Position numbers and translations under genes: made by a program | Notes under the pieces: generated by a model | The model's input: only the letters and a program-made list of their open reading frames with translations | Database searches by the model: none | Told to the model about the DNA's origin: nothing | In this document: one piece after another, positions 46,403 to 56,737 of the stretch | Layout of the letters: the number at the start of each line of letters is the position of its first letter | Position numbering within the stretch: the stretch's first letter is position 1 | Assembly: GCA_038002745.1 (NCBI GenBank) | Contig: JBBODD010000001.1 | Coordinates: forward strand, 3,968,001 to 4,032,000 | Direction of reading: 5' to 3' | Source: Bacillus sp. FSL H8-0547 | GTDB taxonomy: Bacteria; Bacillota; Bacilli; Bacillales; Bacillaceae | DNA length: 64,000 bases

Positions 46403-47197
46403 CTATTCAAAAAACATGTGATCATCATTAATTAAAATCCGTTCAATCTTTGATGCATTACCTGTTTTATCATTGATATCGACTACAACTGCACTCAGCT
46501 GCGCCTTGCCTTCCGTTACTTCAAAACGGACGGGCAGACTTGTTAAAAAGCGTTTGATGACAGCTTCCCGCTCAACTCCGAGTATGCCGTCATACGGTCC
46601 TGTCATGCCGACATCTGTAATAAAGGCAGTCCCGTGATCAAGAATCCGTTCATCTGCCGTCTGAACGTGTGTATGGGTTCCGACAACAGCTGATGCCTTT
46701 CCGTCCAGATACCAGCCCATCGCCTGCTTTTCACTTGTAGCTTCAGCATGGAAATCTACAAAGATAATAGGTGTTCGTTTTCGAGCTTCCTCAATCAGCT
46801 CATCCGCTTTTTTAAACGGACAGTCAATCGGAGCAAGAAAGGTCCGGCCCTGAAGATTAATCACAGCAACTTCTTTTCCGTCCGCTTTAATATAGGTAAT
46901 GCCTTCGCCTGGTGTCCCTTCAGGAAAATTGGCTGGGCGGATCAAATGAGGAACCTCTTCAATAAATTCAAAAATCTCCCGTTTATCCCACGTGTGATTC
47001 CCCATCGTAATGACTTGTGCTCCCGCCTGAATCAGCTCATGATAGATTTTCTGTGTGAGTCCTTTTCCATGAGCAGCGTTCTCTCCATTTACGATAGTTA
47101 AGGATGGTCTGAACTTCTTTTTAAGCTTTGGCAAATATTCTTTGATCATGTCCCGGCCCGGTGAGCCGACGACATCTCCGACAAATAATAGTTTCAT
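46403..47197 (-). CDS. ymdB: Metallophosphodiesterase YmdB
   Basis: 264 residues, the usual size. Di-metal phosphodiesterase motifs are complete: GDVVGSPG (Asp), VNGENAAHGKG (Glu, Asn), TMGNHTWDKRE (Asn, His), DFHAEATSEK (His) and GTHTHVQTADE (two His). In B. subtilis YmdB hydrolyses 2',3'-cyclic nucleotides and sets the choice between motility and biofilm. It lies directly after rny, which fits the RNA-turnover link. Confidence 0.96.
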   Translation of the reverse strand: MKLLFVGDVVGSPGRDMIKEYLPKLKKKFRPSLTIVNGENAAHGKGLTQKIYHELIQAGAQVITMGNHTWDKREIFEFIEEVPHLIRPANFPEGTPGEGITYIKADGKEVAVINLQGRTFLAPIDCPFKKADELIEEARKRTPIIFVDFHAEATSEKQAMGWYLDGKASAVVGTHTHVQTADERILDHGTAFITDVGMTGPYDGILGVEREAVIKRFLTSLPVRFEVTEGKAQLSAVVVDINDKTGNASKIERILINDDHMFFE

Positions 47198-47289
47198 GCT
47201 GTAAAACCTTCTCTCTGCAAATATGTCTTTTTCTTTAGTTTGGCTTAGATCTTCTTAAAGTAGGCCCCTGTATTTCAGTTCCGGGCAAA

Positions 47290-47322
47290 AAATAAAGCGA
47301 TGCGGGATGCATCGCTTTATTT
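47290..47322 (-). terminator. Terminator after rny
   Basis: Stem AATAAAGCGATGC/GCATCGCTTTATT with a 5-base loop; the T-rich minus-strand tail TTTTTTG follows. Confidence 0.85.
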
Positions 47323-48879
47323 TGCATATTCAACAGCCCTTGTTTCACGAATGACTGTTACTTTAATGTGACCTGGGTAATCCAGCTCTTCTTCAATCCG
47401 CTTGCGGATATCACGTGCCAGACGGTGAGCCTGTAGATCATCGATCGTATCCGGCTTAACCATGATGCGAACTTCACGGCCTGCCTGAATGGCGAAGGAT
47501 TTTTCAACACCTTCGTACGATTCAGAAATCTCTTCAAGTTTTTCAAGTCGGCGAATATAATTTTCAAGCGTTTCGCTTCTTGCGCCCGGACGTGCTGCAG
47601 ATAAAGCATCTGCTGCCGCAACCAGAACCGCAATAACGGAAGTCGGTTCCTGATCGCCATGGTGAGAAGCAATACTGTTGATGACAACCGGATGCTCCTT
47701 GTACTTAGTAGCAAGTTCCACACCGATTTCAACATGGCTTCCTTCTACCTCATGGTCGATTGCTTTACCGATATCATGCAGCAAGCCTGCACGTTTTGCC
47801 AAAGTAACATCTTCGCCAAGCTCTGCAGCCATTAGGCCGGAGAGGTAGGCAACTTCCATGGAGTGCTTCAGGACATTTTGACCGTAGCTCGTTCTGAACT
47901 TCAGACGGCCCATGATCTTGATCAAGTCAGGGTGAAGTCCGTGAACGCCAACTTCAAAGGTTGTCTGTTCGCCAACTTCGCGGATGTACTCATCCACTTC
48001 ACGGCGGGATTTTTCAACCATTTCTTCAATTCGCGCGGGATGAATGCGTCCATCCTGCACAAGTTTGTCCAATGCGATTCTTGCTGTTTCCCTGCGAATT
48101 GGGTCAAATCCGGAAAGAATAACGGCTTCCGGAGTATCATCAATAATCAGGTCGATACCTGTCAGGGTCTCAAGCGTTCGAATATTTCGTCCTTCACGGC
48201 CAATGATGCGTCCCTTCATTTCATCATTTGGCAGGTTAACGACGGATACCGTTGTTTCAGCCACATGATCGGCTGCACAACGCTGGATAGCAAGGGAAAG
48301 GATTTCTTTCGCTCGTTTATCCGCTTCTTCTTTCGCACGATTTTCGCTTTCTTTAACGGTTACGGCGATATCATGAGAAAGCTCATTTTCAACCTTTTCA
48401 AGAATGATCTGCTTAGCCTCTTCACGGGTTAAGCTGGAAATGCGCTCAAGCTCAGCTTGCTGTTTCCGCACCATCTCGTCCACTTTGCTTTCCATCTCTT
48501 CAATATGCTGTTGTCTTTCATTCAGAGAATCTTCCTTTTTCTCAAGCATGTTCTCGCGCTTGTCCAAAGATTCATCCTTGCGGTCTAGATTCTCTTCTTT
48601 TTGTAACAGGCGATTTTCTTGTTTTTGCAGCTCATTTCGTCGCTCACGAATTTCCTGCTCGGCTTCTGTGCGAAGCTTGTGAATATCATCCTTTGCTTCA
48701 AGAAGCGCTTCTTTTTTCGTTGCTTCTGCATCACGCCTTGCATCTTCAAGAATCTGCTCAGCTGTGCCTTTAGCACCGGCAATCTTCGCTTCTGCAATGG
48801 ATTTACGAACAAAATAGCCAACAACTGCACCGACGATTAGGCCAAGCAAAATGGAGATGATCATTGTAATGGGATCCAT
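47317..48879 (-). CDS. rny: Ribonuclease Y
   Basis: 520 residues from the ATG at 48879, identical in length to B. subtilis RNase Y; AGGAGGTG lies upstream. Residues 4-24 anchor it in the membrane. Residues 30-200 are a long coiled coil, followed by a KH RNA-binding domain ([17 protein letters not shown]) and an HD nuclease domain ([25 protein letters not shown]). It is the main endonuclease that starts mRNA decay. YmcA, encoded at 37526, guides it. It is the first gene before ymdB. Confidence 0.98.
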   Translation of the reverse strand: MDPITMIISILLGLIVGAVVGYFVRKSIAEAKIAGAKGTAEQILEDARRDAEATKKEALLEAKDDIHKLRTEAEQEIRERRNELQKQENRLLQKEENLDRKDESLDKRENMLEKKEDSLNERQQHIEEMESKVDEMVRKQQAELERISSLTREEAKQIILEKVENELSHDIAVTVKESENRAKEEADKRAKEILSLAIQRCAADHVAETTVSVVNLPNDEMKGRIIGREGRNIRTLETLTGIDLIIDDTPEAVILSGFDPIRRETARIALDKLVQDGRIHPARIEEMVEKSRREVDEYIREVGEQTTFEVGVHGLHPDLIKIMGRLKFRTSYGQNVLKHSMEVAYLSGLMAAELGEDVTLAKRAGLLHDIGKAIDHEVEGSHVEIGVELATKYKEHPVVINSIASHHGDQEPTSVIAVLVAAADALSAARPGARSETLENYIRRLEKLEEISESYEGVEKSFAIQAGREVRIMVKPDTIDDLQAHRLARDIRKRIEEELDYPGHIKVTVIRETRAVEYAK

Positions 48880-49231
48880 CATTTCACCTCCTCTTGCTAT
48901 GAACTTGTTTCTTGCTAGATTTAAGTGTCGGCATGTACATTGCATACATTCTTCAATATACAGCACAAAGCTTAAGGGTTTCATGGAGACCTTGCAGCAA
49001 TCCGTTCTGCAGGTCAACATCTGCTTTCATAGTGCCTCGCAAAAAGTTCTAACAAAATAGTATTACTTCTCAATTGTAAATGTGTGAATTTTTCTTGTCA
49101 AGCCTGTCATTCTGGCGTTTTCAGTGCAATTATGAATTTTCAGGCATTGCCTGACATTTCTTAAACAGGAAAAGTCAGGAGTTCCGCCCATTTACTTCAA
49201 CCATTCTGCCAACATTTATTCAAAAATATAC

Positions 49232-49258
49232 AAAAAAGAGGCGCGGACGCCCCTTTTT
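49232..49258 (-). terminator. Terminator after recA
   Basis: Stem AAGAGGCG/CGCCCCTT with one wobble, then TTTTTTG on the minus strand. Confidence 0.85.
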
Positions 49259-50296
49259 TTAGTCTTCGAGCAAATTCAGTTCATCTTGTTCTTCAGGTAC
49301 AGCAGCGTCGCCGTCTAATCCGTAGTGGCTGCGGATTTTCTCCTGAAGCTCAAGGCGAATGGCCGGGTTTTCCTTAAGGAAGATCTTTGCGTTTTCTCTT
49401 CCCTGTCCCAGGCGCTCATCATTATATGAATACCATGAGCCGCTCTTTTGAACAATATCGCTTTCCGTTCCAAGGTCGATGATCTCACCCTCTTTGGAAA
49501 TGCCTTCTCCGTACATGATGTCAACTTCTGCAACACGGAATGGAGGAGCAACCTTGTTCTTGACGACTTTAATTTTCGTTTTGTTTCCGACCATTTCATT
49601 TCCCTGTTTAAGTGTTTCTGCACGGCGCACTTCAAGACGGACAGAAGAGTAGAATTTAAGAGCGCGTCCGCCTGGCGTCGTTTCAGGATTTCCGAACATG
49701 ACGCCGACTTTTTCACGGATCTGGTTAATGAAAATGGCAATGGTCTTCGACTTGCTGATCGCACCGGAGAGTTTGCGGAGCGCCTGTGACATAAGACGCG
49801 CCTGCAGACCTACGTGTGCATCTCCCATTTCTCCTTCAATTTCTGCTTTAGGAACAAGGGCAGCCACTGAATCGACAACCAGAATGTCTACAGCTCCGCT
49901 TCGGACAAGCGCTTCGGCAATTTCAAGGGCCTGCTCGCCTGTATCCGGCTGGGAAAGAAGAAGCTCATCAATGTTGACGCCAAGCTTCTGGGCATATACA
50001 GGATCAAGGGCATGCTCAGCATCAATAAATGCAGCCTGTCCCCCTGCAGCCTGAACTTCAGCGATTGCATGAAGGGCAACAGTTGTTTTACCTGAGCTCT
50101 CTGGTCCGTAAATTTCAACAATTCTTCCGCGCGGATAGCCGCCTACTCCAAGAGCCGCATCCAGCGCAAGCGAACCGCTTGGGGATGTAGAGATTTTACG
50201 GTCGGTCTGTTCACCGAGTTTCATAATTGAACCTTTACCAAATTGTTTTTCTATTTGTTTAAGTGCCATATCTAAGGCAGCCTGACGATCGCTCAC
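49259..50296 (-). CDS. recA: Recombinase RecA
   Basis: 345 residues, the normal size, with no intein. Walker A GPESSGKT (64-71), Walker B region [19 protein letters not shown], and the L1/L2 loops ([41 protein letters not shown]) are all present. It forms filaments on single-stranded DNA, exchanges strands and triggers LexA cleavage. The C-terminal acidic tail ([11 protein letters not shown]) is present. A LexA box and promoter lie upstream. Confidence 0.99.
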   Translation of the reverse strand: MSDRQAALDMALKQIEKQFGKGSIMKLGEQTDRKISTSPSGSLALDAALGVGGYPRGRIVEIYGPESSGKTTVALHAIAEVQAAGGQAAFIDAEHALDPVYAQKLGVNIDELLLSQPDTGEQALEIAEALVRSGAVDILVVDSVAALVPKAEIEGEMGDAHVGLQARLMSQALRKLSGAISKSKTIAIFINQIREKVGVMFGNPETTPGGRALKFYSSVRLEVRRAETLKQGNEMVGNKTKIKVVKNKVAPPFRVAEVDIMYGEGISKEGEIIDLGTESDIVQKSGSWYSYNDERLGQGRENAKIFLKENPAIRLELQEKIRSHYGLDGDAAVPEEQDELNLLED

Positions 50297-50329
50297 TGAG
50301 TTTCCTCCTTTAGTTATTAACCTATTAAT

Positions 50330-50358
50330 AATATACCTTTATTTTATCTGTTTGACAA
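50330..50358 (-). promoter_or_regulatory. recA promoter
   Basis: On the minus strand TTGTCA (50358-50353) and TATATT (50335-50330) are 17 bases apart. The start codon is about 35 bases downstream. Confidence 0.75.
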
Positions 50359-50366
50359 GCAAAAAG

Positions 50367-50380
50367 CGAACATTTATTCG
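50367..50380. promoter_or_regulatory. LexA box upstream of recA
   Basis: On the minus strand CGAATAAATGTTCG keeps the CGAAT-N4-GTTCG form known for the B. subtilis recA SOS box. It lies just upstream of the -35. Confidence 0.82.
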
Positions 50381-50536
50381 TTTTTTTGCACATTGAAATG
50401 GATGGAAAAATTCATTTTCCCCTTATTGAAAAGAGAAATTTGGATTCTTTTAAACACGTAAAATCCTATTTTGCATTTCTGAAGGGGGATTTGAGCAGCC
50501 TCTTATGCACTCAATGCGAATTAGAAAATGGACAAA

Positions 50537-50567
50537 AAGAAAAATACAGCTTATTCTGCTGTATTTT
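50537..50567 (-). terminator. Terminator overlapping the cinA end
   Basis: AAAATACAGC (50541-50550) and GCTGTATTTT (50558-50567) pair around the cinA stop; TTCTTTTTG follows on the minus strand. Confidence 0.75.
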
Positions 50568-51807
50568 CTGTTAAAGCTTTAACCGCAAGATGGCAGCCGT
50601 ATTTTACTGTTCGTTTGCGTATGCCGTTCCTGCTTCCTGCAAGCAGGAGTTGATGCGTCTCTGTCTGCCTGCCCTTTACGGCAAGACCTATATAAACAGT
50701 GCCCGGTTTTTTTCCTTCAACAGGCTCTTCGCCCGCTATGCCTGTAAAGCTTATCCCGATATCGCTCCCTGTCAGCTTTCTGATCTGCTCTGCCATTTCA
50801 AGCGCGCATTGCCCGCTTACGGCACCATGCTCTTCAAGCGTTTCTTTCGATACTCCGAGCATGGATTCCTTCACTTCATTTGTATAGCACACAATCGTTC
50901 CTTTAAAAACGTCTGATGTGCCTTTAACTGCTGTAAGCTGATCTGAAAACAGCCCTCCTGTCAGACTTTCGGCTGCAGAAATGGTCATTCCCCGCTGCCT
51001 CAGATGCCTTAATAGCTCTTCTGCAAGCGTCGTCTGATCATATCCGTAGAAAAACGCGCCGACTCTTTCGTTTATCGCCTTTTCAGCATCATTTATCAGT
51101 TTGACAGCTTCAGCTTCATTCTGGTGCCGTGCTGTCAGTCTTAAGGTCACTTCCCCGTCTCCTGCAAGAGGTGCAATGGTGGGGTTTGATTGTCCGTCAA
51201 TCAGATCCTGAATATCCGTTTCAAGCTGGGATTCCCCAATTCCGAAATAACGAAGAACTCTTGAGATGATTTTATCGTTTCTGCCAAGTGCTTTTCTGAA
51301 AAAAGGAAGTCCGAATTTCAGAAACATCGGCTTCATTTCACTTGGAGGCCCGGGAAGAAGCATATAGATGATGCCGTCTGTTTGAATGGCCATCCCCGGG
51401 GCCATGCCATGTTCATTTCTCAGAATATCAGAGCCCTCAATGACAAGGGCCTGTTTTTTATTGTTTTCTGACATGGGGCGGTTTACTTTCACAAAATAAT
51501 CTTCGATGCTGCGCAGCGCTTCCTCGTCTGTTGTGAGTTTTCGCCCGAGCATGCTTGCGATGGTTTCTTTTGTGAGGTCGTCCTTGGTCGGACCGAGACC
51601 TCCAGTAAACACGATGATGTTTGAACGTTCCTGTGCTGTTTTTACTGCCTGCTCAAGCCTGCCCGGGTTATCTCCCACAACTGTATGGTAATAGACGTTA
51701 ATCCCGTCCTCTGCAAGCTGCTGAGAGATGAACTGGGCATTTGAATTGACAATCTGCCCGAGCAGCAATTCAGATCCAACCGCAATAATCTCTGTTTTTG
51801 TAGCCAT
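50551..51807 (-). CDS. cinA: Competence/damage-inducible protein CinA
   Basis: 418 residues from the ATG at 51807 (7 bases after GAGGAGA). The N-terminal domain is of MoaB/CinA type ([32 protein letters not shown]) and acts in related proteins as ADP-ribose pyrophosphatase. The C-terminal domain is PncC type ([27 protein letters not shown]), an NMN deamidase. In B. subtilis cinA is co-expressed with recA during competence. Here a terminator separates the two genes. Confidence 0.95.
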   Translation of the reverse strand: MATKTEIIAVGSELLLGQIVNSNAQFISQQLAEDGINVYYHTVVGDNPGRLEQAVKTAQERSNIIVFTGGLGPTKDDLTKETIASMLGRKLTTDEEALRSIEDYFVKVNRPMSENNKKQALVIEGSDILRNEHGMAPGMAIQTDGIIYMLLPGPPSEMKPMFLKFGLPFFRKALGRNDKIISRVLRYFGIGESQLETDIQDLIDGQSNPTIAPLAGDGEVTLRLTARHQNEAEAVKLINDAEKAINERVGAFFYGYDQTTLAEELLRHLRQRGMTISAAESLTGGLFSDQLTAVKGTSDVFKGTIVCYTNEVKESMLGVSKETLEEHGAVSGQCALEMAEQIRKLTGSDIGISFTGIAGEEPVEGKKPGTVYIGLAVKGRQTETHQLLLAGSRNGIRKRTVKYGCHLAVKALTENTAE

Positions 51808-51828
51808 GTGCATTCTCCTCTGCGTGTT

Positions 51829-52407
51829 TTACTTTGAAGAAAGAAGGGCAGCCTTGTTTTTGGCGAAATAGTCCCAACCGGAATAAACAGTAAAAAATAA
51901 TGCAACCCATAACGCTATATCTGCAAAAGGAAGAGACAGATAGGAAAACGGAAGATTGTGCAGCAGCAAAGCGGAGATGGCGATAATCTGTGCCCATGTT
52001 TTAATTTTACCGAGCATATTCGCAGCAACGACCTCTCCTTCTCCTGCAAGTACAAGACGAAGACCGGTCACTGCAAATTCACGGCTGATAATAATAATGA
52101 CAATCCAGGAAGGGGCAAGACCAAGCTCCACTAAGATAATCAGTGCGGCTGATACAAGAAGCTTATCAGCGAGCGGATCAAGAAATTTGCCGAGGTTTGT
52201 GACCATGTTCAGCTTCCGGGCATAATAGCCGTCAATCCAGTCAGTTGTTGAAGCAATGATAAACAGGATCGCGCCTGCTAAATGAGTGACAGGAATTGAG
52301 GTCTCTCCTGCATACAGGGTTCCCCAGTCAAATGGCGCAAGCATAATCACCATAAATACCGGGATTAAAAGAATTCTTGAAATGGTTATCTTATTTGGCA
52401 AGTTCAT
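51829..52407 (-). CDS. pgsA: Phosphatidylglycerophosphate synthase
   Basis: 192 residues, with four to five membrane segments. The CDP-alcohol phosphotransferase motif D-x2-D-G-x2-A-R-x8-G-x3-D-x3-D is complete in DWIDGYYARKLNMVTNLGKF followed by LDPLADK. It makes phosphatidylglycerophosphate from CDP-diacylglycerol and glycerol-3-phosphate, the first step to phosphatidylglycerol. It lies between ymfM and cinA, as in B. subtilis. Confidence 0.97.
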   Translation of the reverse strand: MNLPNKITISRILLIPVFMVIMLAPFDWGTLYAGETSIPVTHLAGAILFIIASTTDWIDGYYARKLNMVTNLGKFLDPLADKLLVSAALIILVELGLAPSWIVIIIISREFAVTGLRLVLAGEGEVVAANMLGKIKTWAQIIAISALLLHNLPFSYLSLPFADIALWVALFFTVYSGWDYFAKNKAALLSSK

Positions 52408-52454
52408 GTGTTTTCCTCCAAAACGTTAATGTATGTACACTAAGACAAAAAGAA

Positions 52455-52483
52455 TGAAAGAAAGTCATCTTATAGATGACTTT
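52455..52483 (-). terminator. Hairpin at the ymfM stop
   Basis: AAAGTCATCT/AGATGACTTT with a 3-base loop is followed by CTTTCATTCTTTTTG on the minus strand. It may reduce read-through into pgsA. Confidence 0.6.
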
Positions 52484-53357
52484 ATTCCTTAGTATATACG
52501 ATTTGCATATCTTGTCTCACTGTTTTTTTCGGATCAATCTTGTATTCAACTGGTTTGCCGTTTACTTTGATCTGGGCAGCGGATGCATTTCCGATGACAA
52601 TGAAAGCTTCCGTTTCATTTGTAAAGTCATGAGACTCGGTTTTCCCTTTATTCAGCATGCCGCTGAAAAACTTTTTGCCGGATGCGTTGCGAATCTCAAT
52701 CCAGGTTGTCCCGGATGAGGTCACATCAAGCTTGAACTGCTCTGCTTTCGTTAATTCATAAACAGCTTTCCGGCCGGATGTTTCTTTAAATACGATTTCA
52801 GAAGCCGGTTCGGCGGGTTTTTCTTCAGCCGGCTTTTCTTCCTCGGCAGGAGCGCTGCCTGTATCTGTTTCTTTTGGCTTAGGCTCTTCAGGACTTTCAA
52901 TGGCATCGTATTCATTTTCGCCGCTTGATGTCTGCTTTGGCTGATCTGCCTGTCCTGCTGAATCCGGCTTGTTTTGAACAGTAATCCAGATGATGACCGC
53001 TGCAAGAATGACGACCGCTACAATCAGAATCCGCGGCAGGAATTCAAGAACTTTTGATGCTGATTTCGGCAGCTCTTTATGTGTTTTCACGCGGGAGAGC
53101 TCAATCGTCTCCTCTGTGTGAACAATGGGAATTTCATTTTTGTATTCATCAAAAATTTTCTCCGGATCAAGACCGACCGCTTCTGCATACTGCTTAATAA
53201 AGGCACGCACATAAAAGTTTCCCGGCATCATGCCGTAGTTTCCCTCTTCTATGCCGAGCAGATAGCGCTTCTGTATTTTTGTTATTGCCTGGAGATCGTC
53301 AAGACTTAGTTTCCGCTCTTCTCTCGCCTGTTTCAGTCGATTTCCTAATTCACTCAA
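52482..53357 (-). CDS. ymfM: RodZ-like membrane protein YmfM (helix-turn-helix plus one membrane segment)
   Basis: 291 residues from a TTG at 53357, chosen because GGAAGG lies 8 bases upstream. Residues 1-75 are an Xre/HTH_25 domain (LGNRLKQAREERKLSLDDLQ). One membrane segment lies at about 112-131 (FLPRILIVAVVILAAVIIWI). The outer part starts with a Glu/Pro/Lys-rich linker and ends with a DUF4115-like beta domain (WIEIRNASGKKFFSGML). This is the RodZ layout, which links MreB filaments to cell-wall growth. It fits its position before pgsA. Confidence 0.9.
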   Translation of the reverse strand: MSELGNRLKQAREERKLSLDDLQAITKIQKRYLLGIEEGNYGMMPGNFYVRAFIKQYAEAVGLDPEKIFDEYKNEIPIVHTEETIELSRVKTHKELPKSASKVLEFLPRILIVAVVILAAVIIWITVQNKPDSAGQADQPKQTSSGENEYDAIESPEEPKPKETDTGSAPAEEEKPAEEKPAEPASEIVFKETSGRKAVYELTKAEQFKLDVTSSGTTWIEIRNASGKKFFSGMLNKGKTESHDFTNETEAFIVIGNASAAQIKVNGKPVEYKIDPKKTVRQDMQIVYTKE

Positions 53358-53378
53358 CCATAACACCTTCCATATCTT

Positions 53379-54170
53379 CTAAAAATCAAACCCGGAAAAA
53401 CTCGATTCATCGAACATTTGAGGCCCTGCTGCTTCCTCATATGTAATCTTTTCATCCGGGTCATTCCGAAGTTCAATTATATAGTCAAAATCATCTAGTG
53501 TATACTCTGTATTTTGCACAAACATATCAGGGTGCTCCACTACTTTTGTTGCTGAAAGCCGCATAATTTCCCTTACTAGCTGCAAATGCTTCTCCGAGCC
53601 TCTGCGTGTCGACACGATCCCGTCGATGATAAACACATTGTCCACACTGTATTCATCCGCAATCAGCTGGCTGCGGATCGTTTGCTTGAGCAATGTGGAC
53701 GACACAAAAAGCCATCTTTTATTCGCACACACGCTTGATGCCACAATAGATTCGGTTTTCCCTACTCTCGGCATGCCCCTGATTCCAATCAGCTTATGCC
53801 CTTCCTGCTTGTACAGCTCTGCAAGGAAATCAACAAGCAGGCCAAGTTCATCTCTGACAAACCTGAACGTTTTTTTGTCATCCGCATCTCTTTGTATGTA
53901 TCTTCCGTGACGGACAGCAAGTGTATCCCTCAGTTTCGGTTTTCTTAATTTTGTCACTTTAATATGGTCCATCGTATTTAAAATGGATTCAAGCCGCTGA
54001 ATCTGCTCGTTATTCGTGCATTTAAGCAGCAGTCCCCTCCGGCTGTCGTCCACACCGTTTATCGTCACGATATTAATGGAAAGCATCCCGAGAAGCGATG
54101 ATATGTCACCGAGGAGCCCGGGACGGTTTTTCTGAATTTCATATTCTAAATACCATTCCTGCATATCCAA
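53379..54170 (-). CDS. ymfK: YmfK (DUF3388) protein with ACT-like N-terminus and P-loop
   Basis: 263 residues from a TTG at 54170, with AAGGGGG 7 bases upstream. Residues 8-75 look like an ACT-type domain (NRPGLLGDISSLLGMLSINI). Residues about 115-230 have a P-loop-like GIRGMPRVGKTESIVA and a Walker-B-like hydrophobic strand (NVFIIDGI). Family DUF3388 is of unknown function; the ACT-like part suggests small-molecule sensing. It is in the usual ymf order. Confidence 0.85.
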   Translation of the reverse strand: MDMQEWYLEYEIQKNRPGLLGDISSLLGMLSINIVTINGVDDSRRGLLLKCTNNEQIQRLESILNTMDHIKVTKLRKPKLRDTLAVRHGRYIQRDADDKKTFRFVRDELGLLVDFLAELYKQEGHKLIGIRGMPRVGKTESIVASSVCANKRWLFVSSTLLKQTIRSQLIADEYSVDNVFIIDGIVSTRRGSEKHLQLVREIMRLSATKVVEHPDMFVQNTEYTLDDFDYIIELRNDPDEKITYEEAAGPQMFDESSFSGFDF

Positions 54171-54316
54171 TTATGGACCCCCTTCAAAACAAGGTCTGTC
54201 GCACCTATATCCATATCATAAAGCATTTTGCCAAAAGAGGAAAGAATAATTCCTTGACAATAAAAAAAGGGTACTGAGACCTACAAAGGCGTCTGATCTT
54301 TGAAGAAAAGGCAGAA

Positions 54317-54345
54317 AAAAAAGAGAGGACCTGCGTCCCCTCTTA
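54317..54345 (-). terminator. Terminator after ymfJ
   Basis: AAGAGAGGAC/GTCCCCTCTT with one mismatch; a run of T's follows on the minus strand. It overlaps the last bases of ymfJ. Confidence 0.85.
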
Positions 54346-54600
54346 TCTTGTGCCGTTATTTTGGACAAGTTTTACCATCATGTTCGCAATGGCATGCTGC
54401 TCGTCTTTAGAAGCAACGCTCCAAAGATCTGCAAGAACTTTTTCCTGATCATTTTTCGGGTCTACCTGTTTTGCAAGGTAATCTCCGATTTCATAAGCAA
54501 GGTCGCCTACAGCTTCTTGTTTCATTCCGTCGCCCTCAGCATGGTGCAGACGGTCGCCGAGGAAATTTTTCCACTGATCCCAGTTATCTAAAACAGACAT
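54343..54600 (-). CDS. ymfJ: YmfJ (DUF3243) small protein
   Basis: 85 residues. It starts MSVLDNWDQWKNFLGDRLHH and ends with a helix HAIANMMVKLVQ. This is the DUF3243 family, whose B. subtilis member YmfJ is small, helical and of unknown function. There are no membrane segments or metal motifs. GGAGGGG lies before the ATG. It has its own terminator. Confidence 0.9.
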   Translation of the reverse strand: MSVLDNWDQWKNFLGDRLHHAEGDGMKQEAVGDLAYEIGDYLAKQVDPKNDQEKVLADLWSVASKDEQHAIANMMVKLVQNNGTR

Positions 54601-54680
54601 TCTAACCCCTCCTAATTAAATGGAATACAGTGTTAGTTTGTCTTTGCTTCATGAATTTATGCGGAAACGGAACGAAAAAT

Positions 54681-55394
54681 TTACACGTGCCAGCCTCCAT
54701 TAACCGAAAGAATCTGACCGGTTATGTAGCTTGCCCGCTCTGATGCAGCAAAAGATACAGCATCCGCAATTTCTTCCGGCCGCCCGAGCCGTCCAAGAGG
54801 TATTTCTTCTTTTAAATCATCCAGCTCTTCTTCTGTAAATTCATCGAGCATCTTCGTTTTAACTGCGCCGGGAGATACCCCATTTACCCTGATTCCAGAT
54901 GGTGCAAGCTCTTTCGCCAGGGCTTTTACAAACGAGTTTTGCCCGCCCTTCACCATACTGTAGAGCACTTCGCATGAGGCGCCAATCTCACCCCATATCG
55001 ACGTGATCACTACAATATTTCCGCTTTTTTTGAGTACCATTGAAGGGATTGCCTTCTGTGCAATTTTATAGGGGCTTGTGATATGAAGCTGAACGAGTTC
55101 ATCAATTTCATCATCATTCAGATCAGTCATCAGGCCAAACCGGCTCTTTCCGCTGTTCAATATAAGAAGGTCTGCAGCGCTTCCCTGTTCCATAAGCGTG
55201 TCAGGTCCTGTTGGGTGCGACAGATCTGCCTGTACAATCCGGCATTGTACAGGCAGATCATCCTTAAGCCTCTCCAGCGGTTCTTTGTTCCGGTAATAAT
55301 GCAAGATTAAATCATATCCTTCAGAAGCAAGCTTTCTTGCTGTCGCGAGACCGATTCCTCCGCTTGCTCCCGTAATCAATGCCGTTTTTTTCAT
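54681..55394 (-). CDS. ymfI: Short-chain dehydrogenase/reductase YmfI
   Basis: 237 residues. Classical SDR features: TGASGGIGLATARK (NAD(P)-binding, residues 8-21), LILNSG (NNAG-like), the catalytic Ser in TSIWGEIGA and YSMVKGG (Tyr-x3-Lys). The second half has SPGAVKTKML and SVNGGWHV. It is annotated as a 3-oxoacyl-ACP reductase-like protein; the real substrate is unknown. It lies between ymfH and ymfJ. Confidence 0.92.
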   Translation of the reverse strand: MKKTALITGASGGIGLATARKLASEGYDLILHYYRNKEPLERLKDDLPVQCRIVQADLSHPTGPDTLMEQGSAADLLILNSGKSRFGLMTDLNDDEIDELVQLHITSPYKIAQKAIPSMVLKKSGNIVVITSIWGEIGASCEVLYSMVKGGQNSFVKALAKELAPSGIRVNGVSPGAVKTKMLDEFTEEELDDLKEEIPLGRLGRPEEIADAVSFAASERASYITGQILSVNGGWHV

Positions 55395-55428
55395 CGTTCT
55401 CCTCTTTCCTCTTATCTTGACCGAGAAA

Positions 55429-55453
55429 AAAACACCCTCAAAAAGGATGTTTA
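55429..55453 (-). terminator. Terminator after ymfH
   Basis: AAACACCC/GGATGTTT with one wobble; a T run follows on the minus strand. Confidence 0.6.
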
Positions 55454-56737
55454 TTTCGGTACAACCTGGCAGACAGAAAACAGCTCTTCTTCAACCACTT
55501 CATTCAGCGTAGAATGGATATCATCGTTTGTCAATTGCTCAAGAACAGGCACAACATCAAACAGATTCATTTCATTGAATGAATAGCGTGTGAACTGGTT
55601 TGCGATGTACTCAGGTGAATTAATCGCTCTCAAAAAAGAGCCGATTTTTTTCTTTTTGGCATTTTCAAGACGATCTGCAGGTATACCATCGCGCTTAGCC
55701 TTGAGCAGCGTCTCCTTAATTTCGTCTGCAAGCTCATCCGGACGGTCTGTATCGCCGCCGATCATGGCAAAGCCAAACCCGCTTTCTTCTGTATAATCAT
55801 AGCTGAATGTATCATCGATCAGACCACTTTCATACAGTTCTGTATACTTCTCAGAGCTTTTTCCAAACACCATATCCAAAATGAGATTCATTGACAGCTC
55901 GTGCTTCATCAGCTCTTCCCCTGAGCGGTCAGCCTGCTTTGCTTTCAGTCCGACAAGGCATTTTGAAGACTGCACATTCATTTTCAGCTTTTCCGAAGCT
56001 TTGGCGACCGTATCAGGCTCATTCACTTCAGCCCGTTTAATCTCAGCCGGCGGCTTAAAGTCTTTTTTGTCCTGATTATCCCGGATCTGCGACAGAATGC
56101 TTTCCGGATCAACAGGGCCTGTGACAAACAACAGCATATTGCTTGGATGATAAAACGTGTGATAGCACTCATACAGAAGGTCTTTCGTTATTTTAGAAAT
56201 TGACTCTACTGTCCCGGCAATGTCAATCCCGACCGGATGCTTGTGGAACATGTTCTGAATGAGCCCGAAATACAGACGCCAGTCGGGATTATCGTCATAC
56301 ATGTTGATCTCCTGGCCGATAATGCCTTTTTCTTTCTCGACAGATTTTTCCGTGAAGTAGGGATCCTGAACAAAATCAACAAGGGTTTCAAGGTTTTTTT
56401 CAACATTTGAAGTACTTGAAAATAAATAAGCTGTCCTTGTAAAAGATGTAAAGGCATTTGAAGAGGCTCCCTGCTTGCTGAAATCCTGAAAAACATCTCC
56501 ATCTTCTTTTTCAAAAAGTTTATGCTCAAGAAAATGAGCGATTCCGTCCGGAACAGAAATCATGTCCTTTTGATCAAGGGGTACAAATTCATTGTCAATC
56601 GAACCATATTTCGTAGTGAACGTCGCATAGGTTTTATTGAATCCTTTTTTAGGGAGAACATACACGTTCAGGCCATTCTGCATTTTTTCATAGAACAGCT
56701 CTTCCTGCAGCTGATCAAACTTTATGGATTTTGCCAT
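55451..56737 (-). CDS. ymfH: M16 family metallopeptidase YmfH
   Basis: 428 residues. It has the inverted zinc motif HFLEH in GIAHFLEHKLFEKEDGD (about residues 68-72) plus the later Glu (EKGIIGQEINM, about 140-150). It is the catalytic half of a pair with YmfF, whose gene ends one base before its start codon. M16 peptidases cut small peptides. YmfFH is the counterpart of pairs known in peptide maturation, but its natural target is unknown. Confidence 0.92.
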   Translation of the reverse strand: MAKSIKFDQLQEELFYEKMQNGLNVYVLPKKGFNKTYATFTTKYGSIDNEFVPLDQKDMISVPDGIAHFLEHKLFEKEDGDVFQDFSKQGASSNAFTSFTRTAYLFSSTSNVEKNLETLVDFVQDPYFTEKSVEKEKGIIGQEINMYDDNPDWRLYFGLIQNMFHKHPVGIDIAGTVESISKITKDLLYECYHTFYHPSNMLLFVTGPVDPESILSQIRDNQDKKDFKPPAEIKRAEVNEPDTVAKASEKLKMNVQSSKCLVGLKAKQADRSGEELMKHELSMNLILDMVFGKSSEKYTELYESGLIDDTFSYDYTEESGFGFAMIGGDTDRPDELADEIKETLLKAKRDGIPADRLENAKKKKIGSFLRAINSPEYIANQFTRYSFNEMNLFDVVPVLEQLTNDDIHSTLNEVVEEELFSVCQVVPK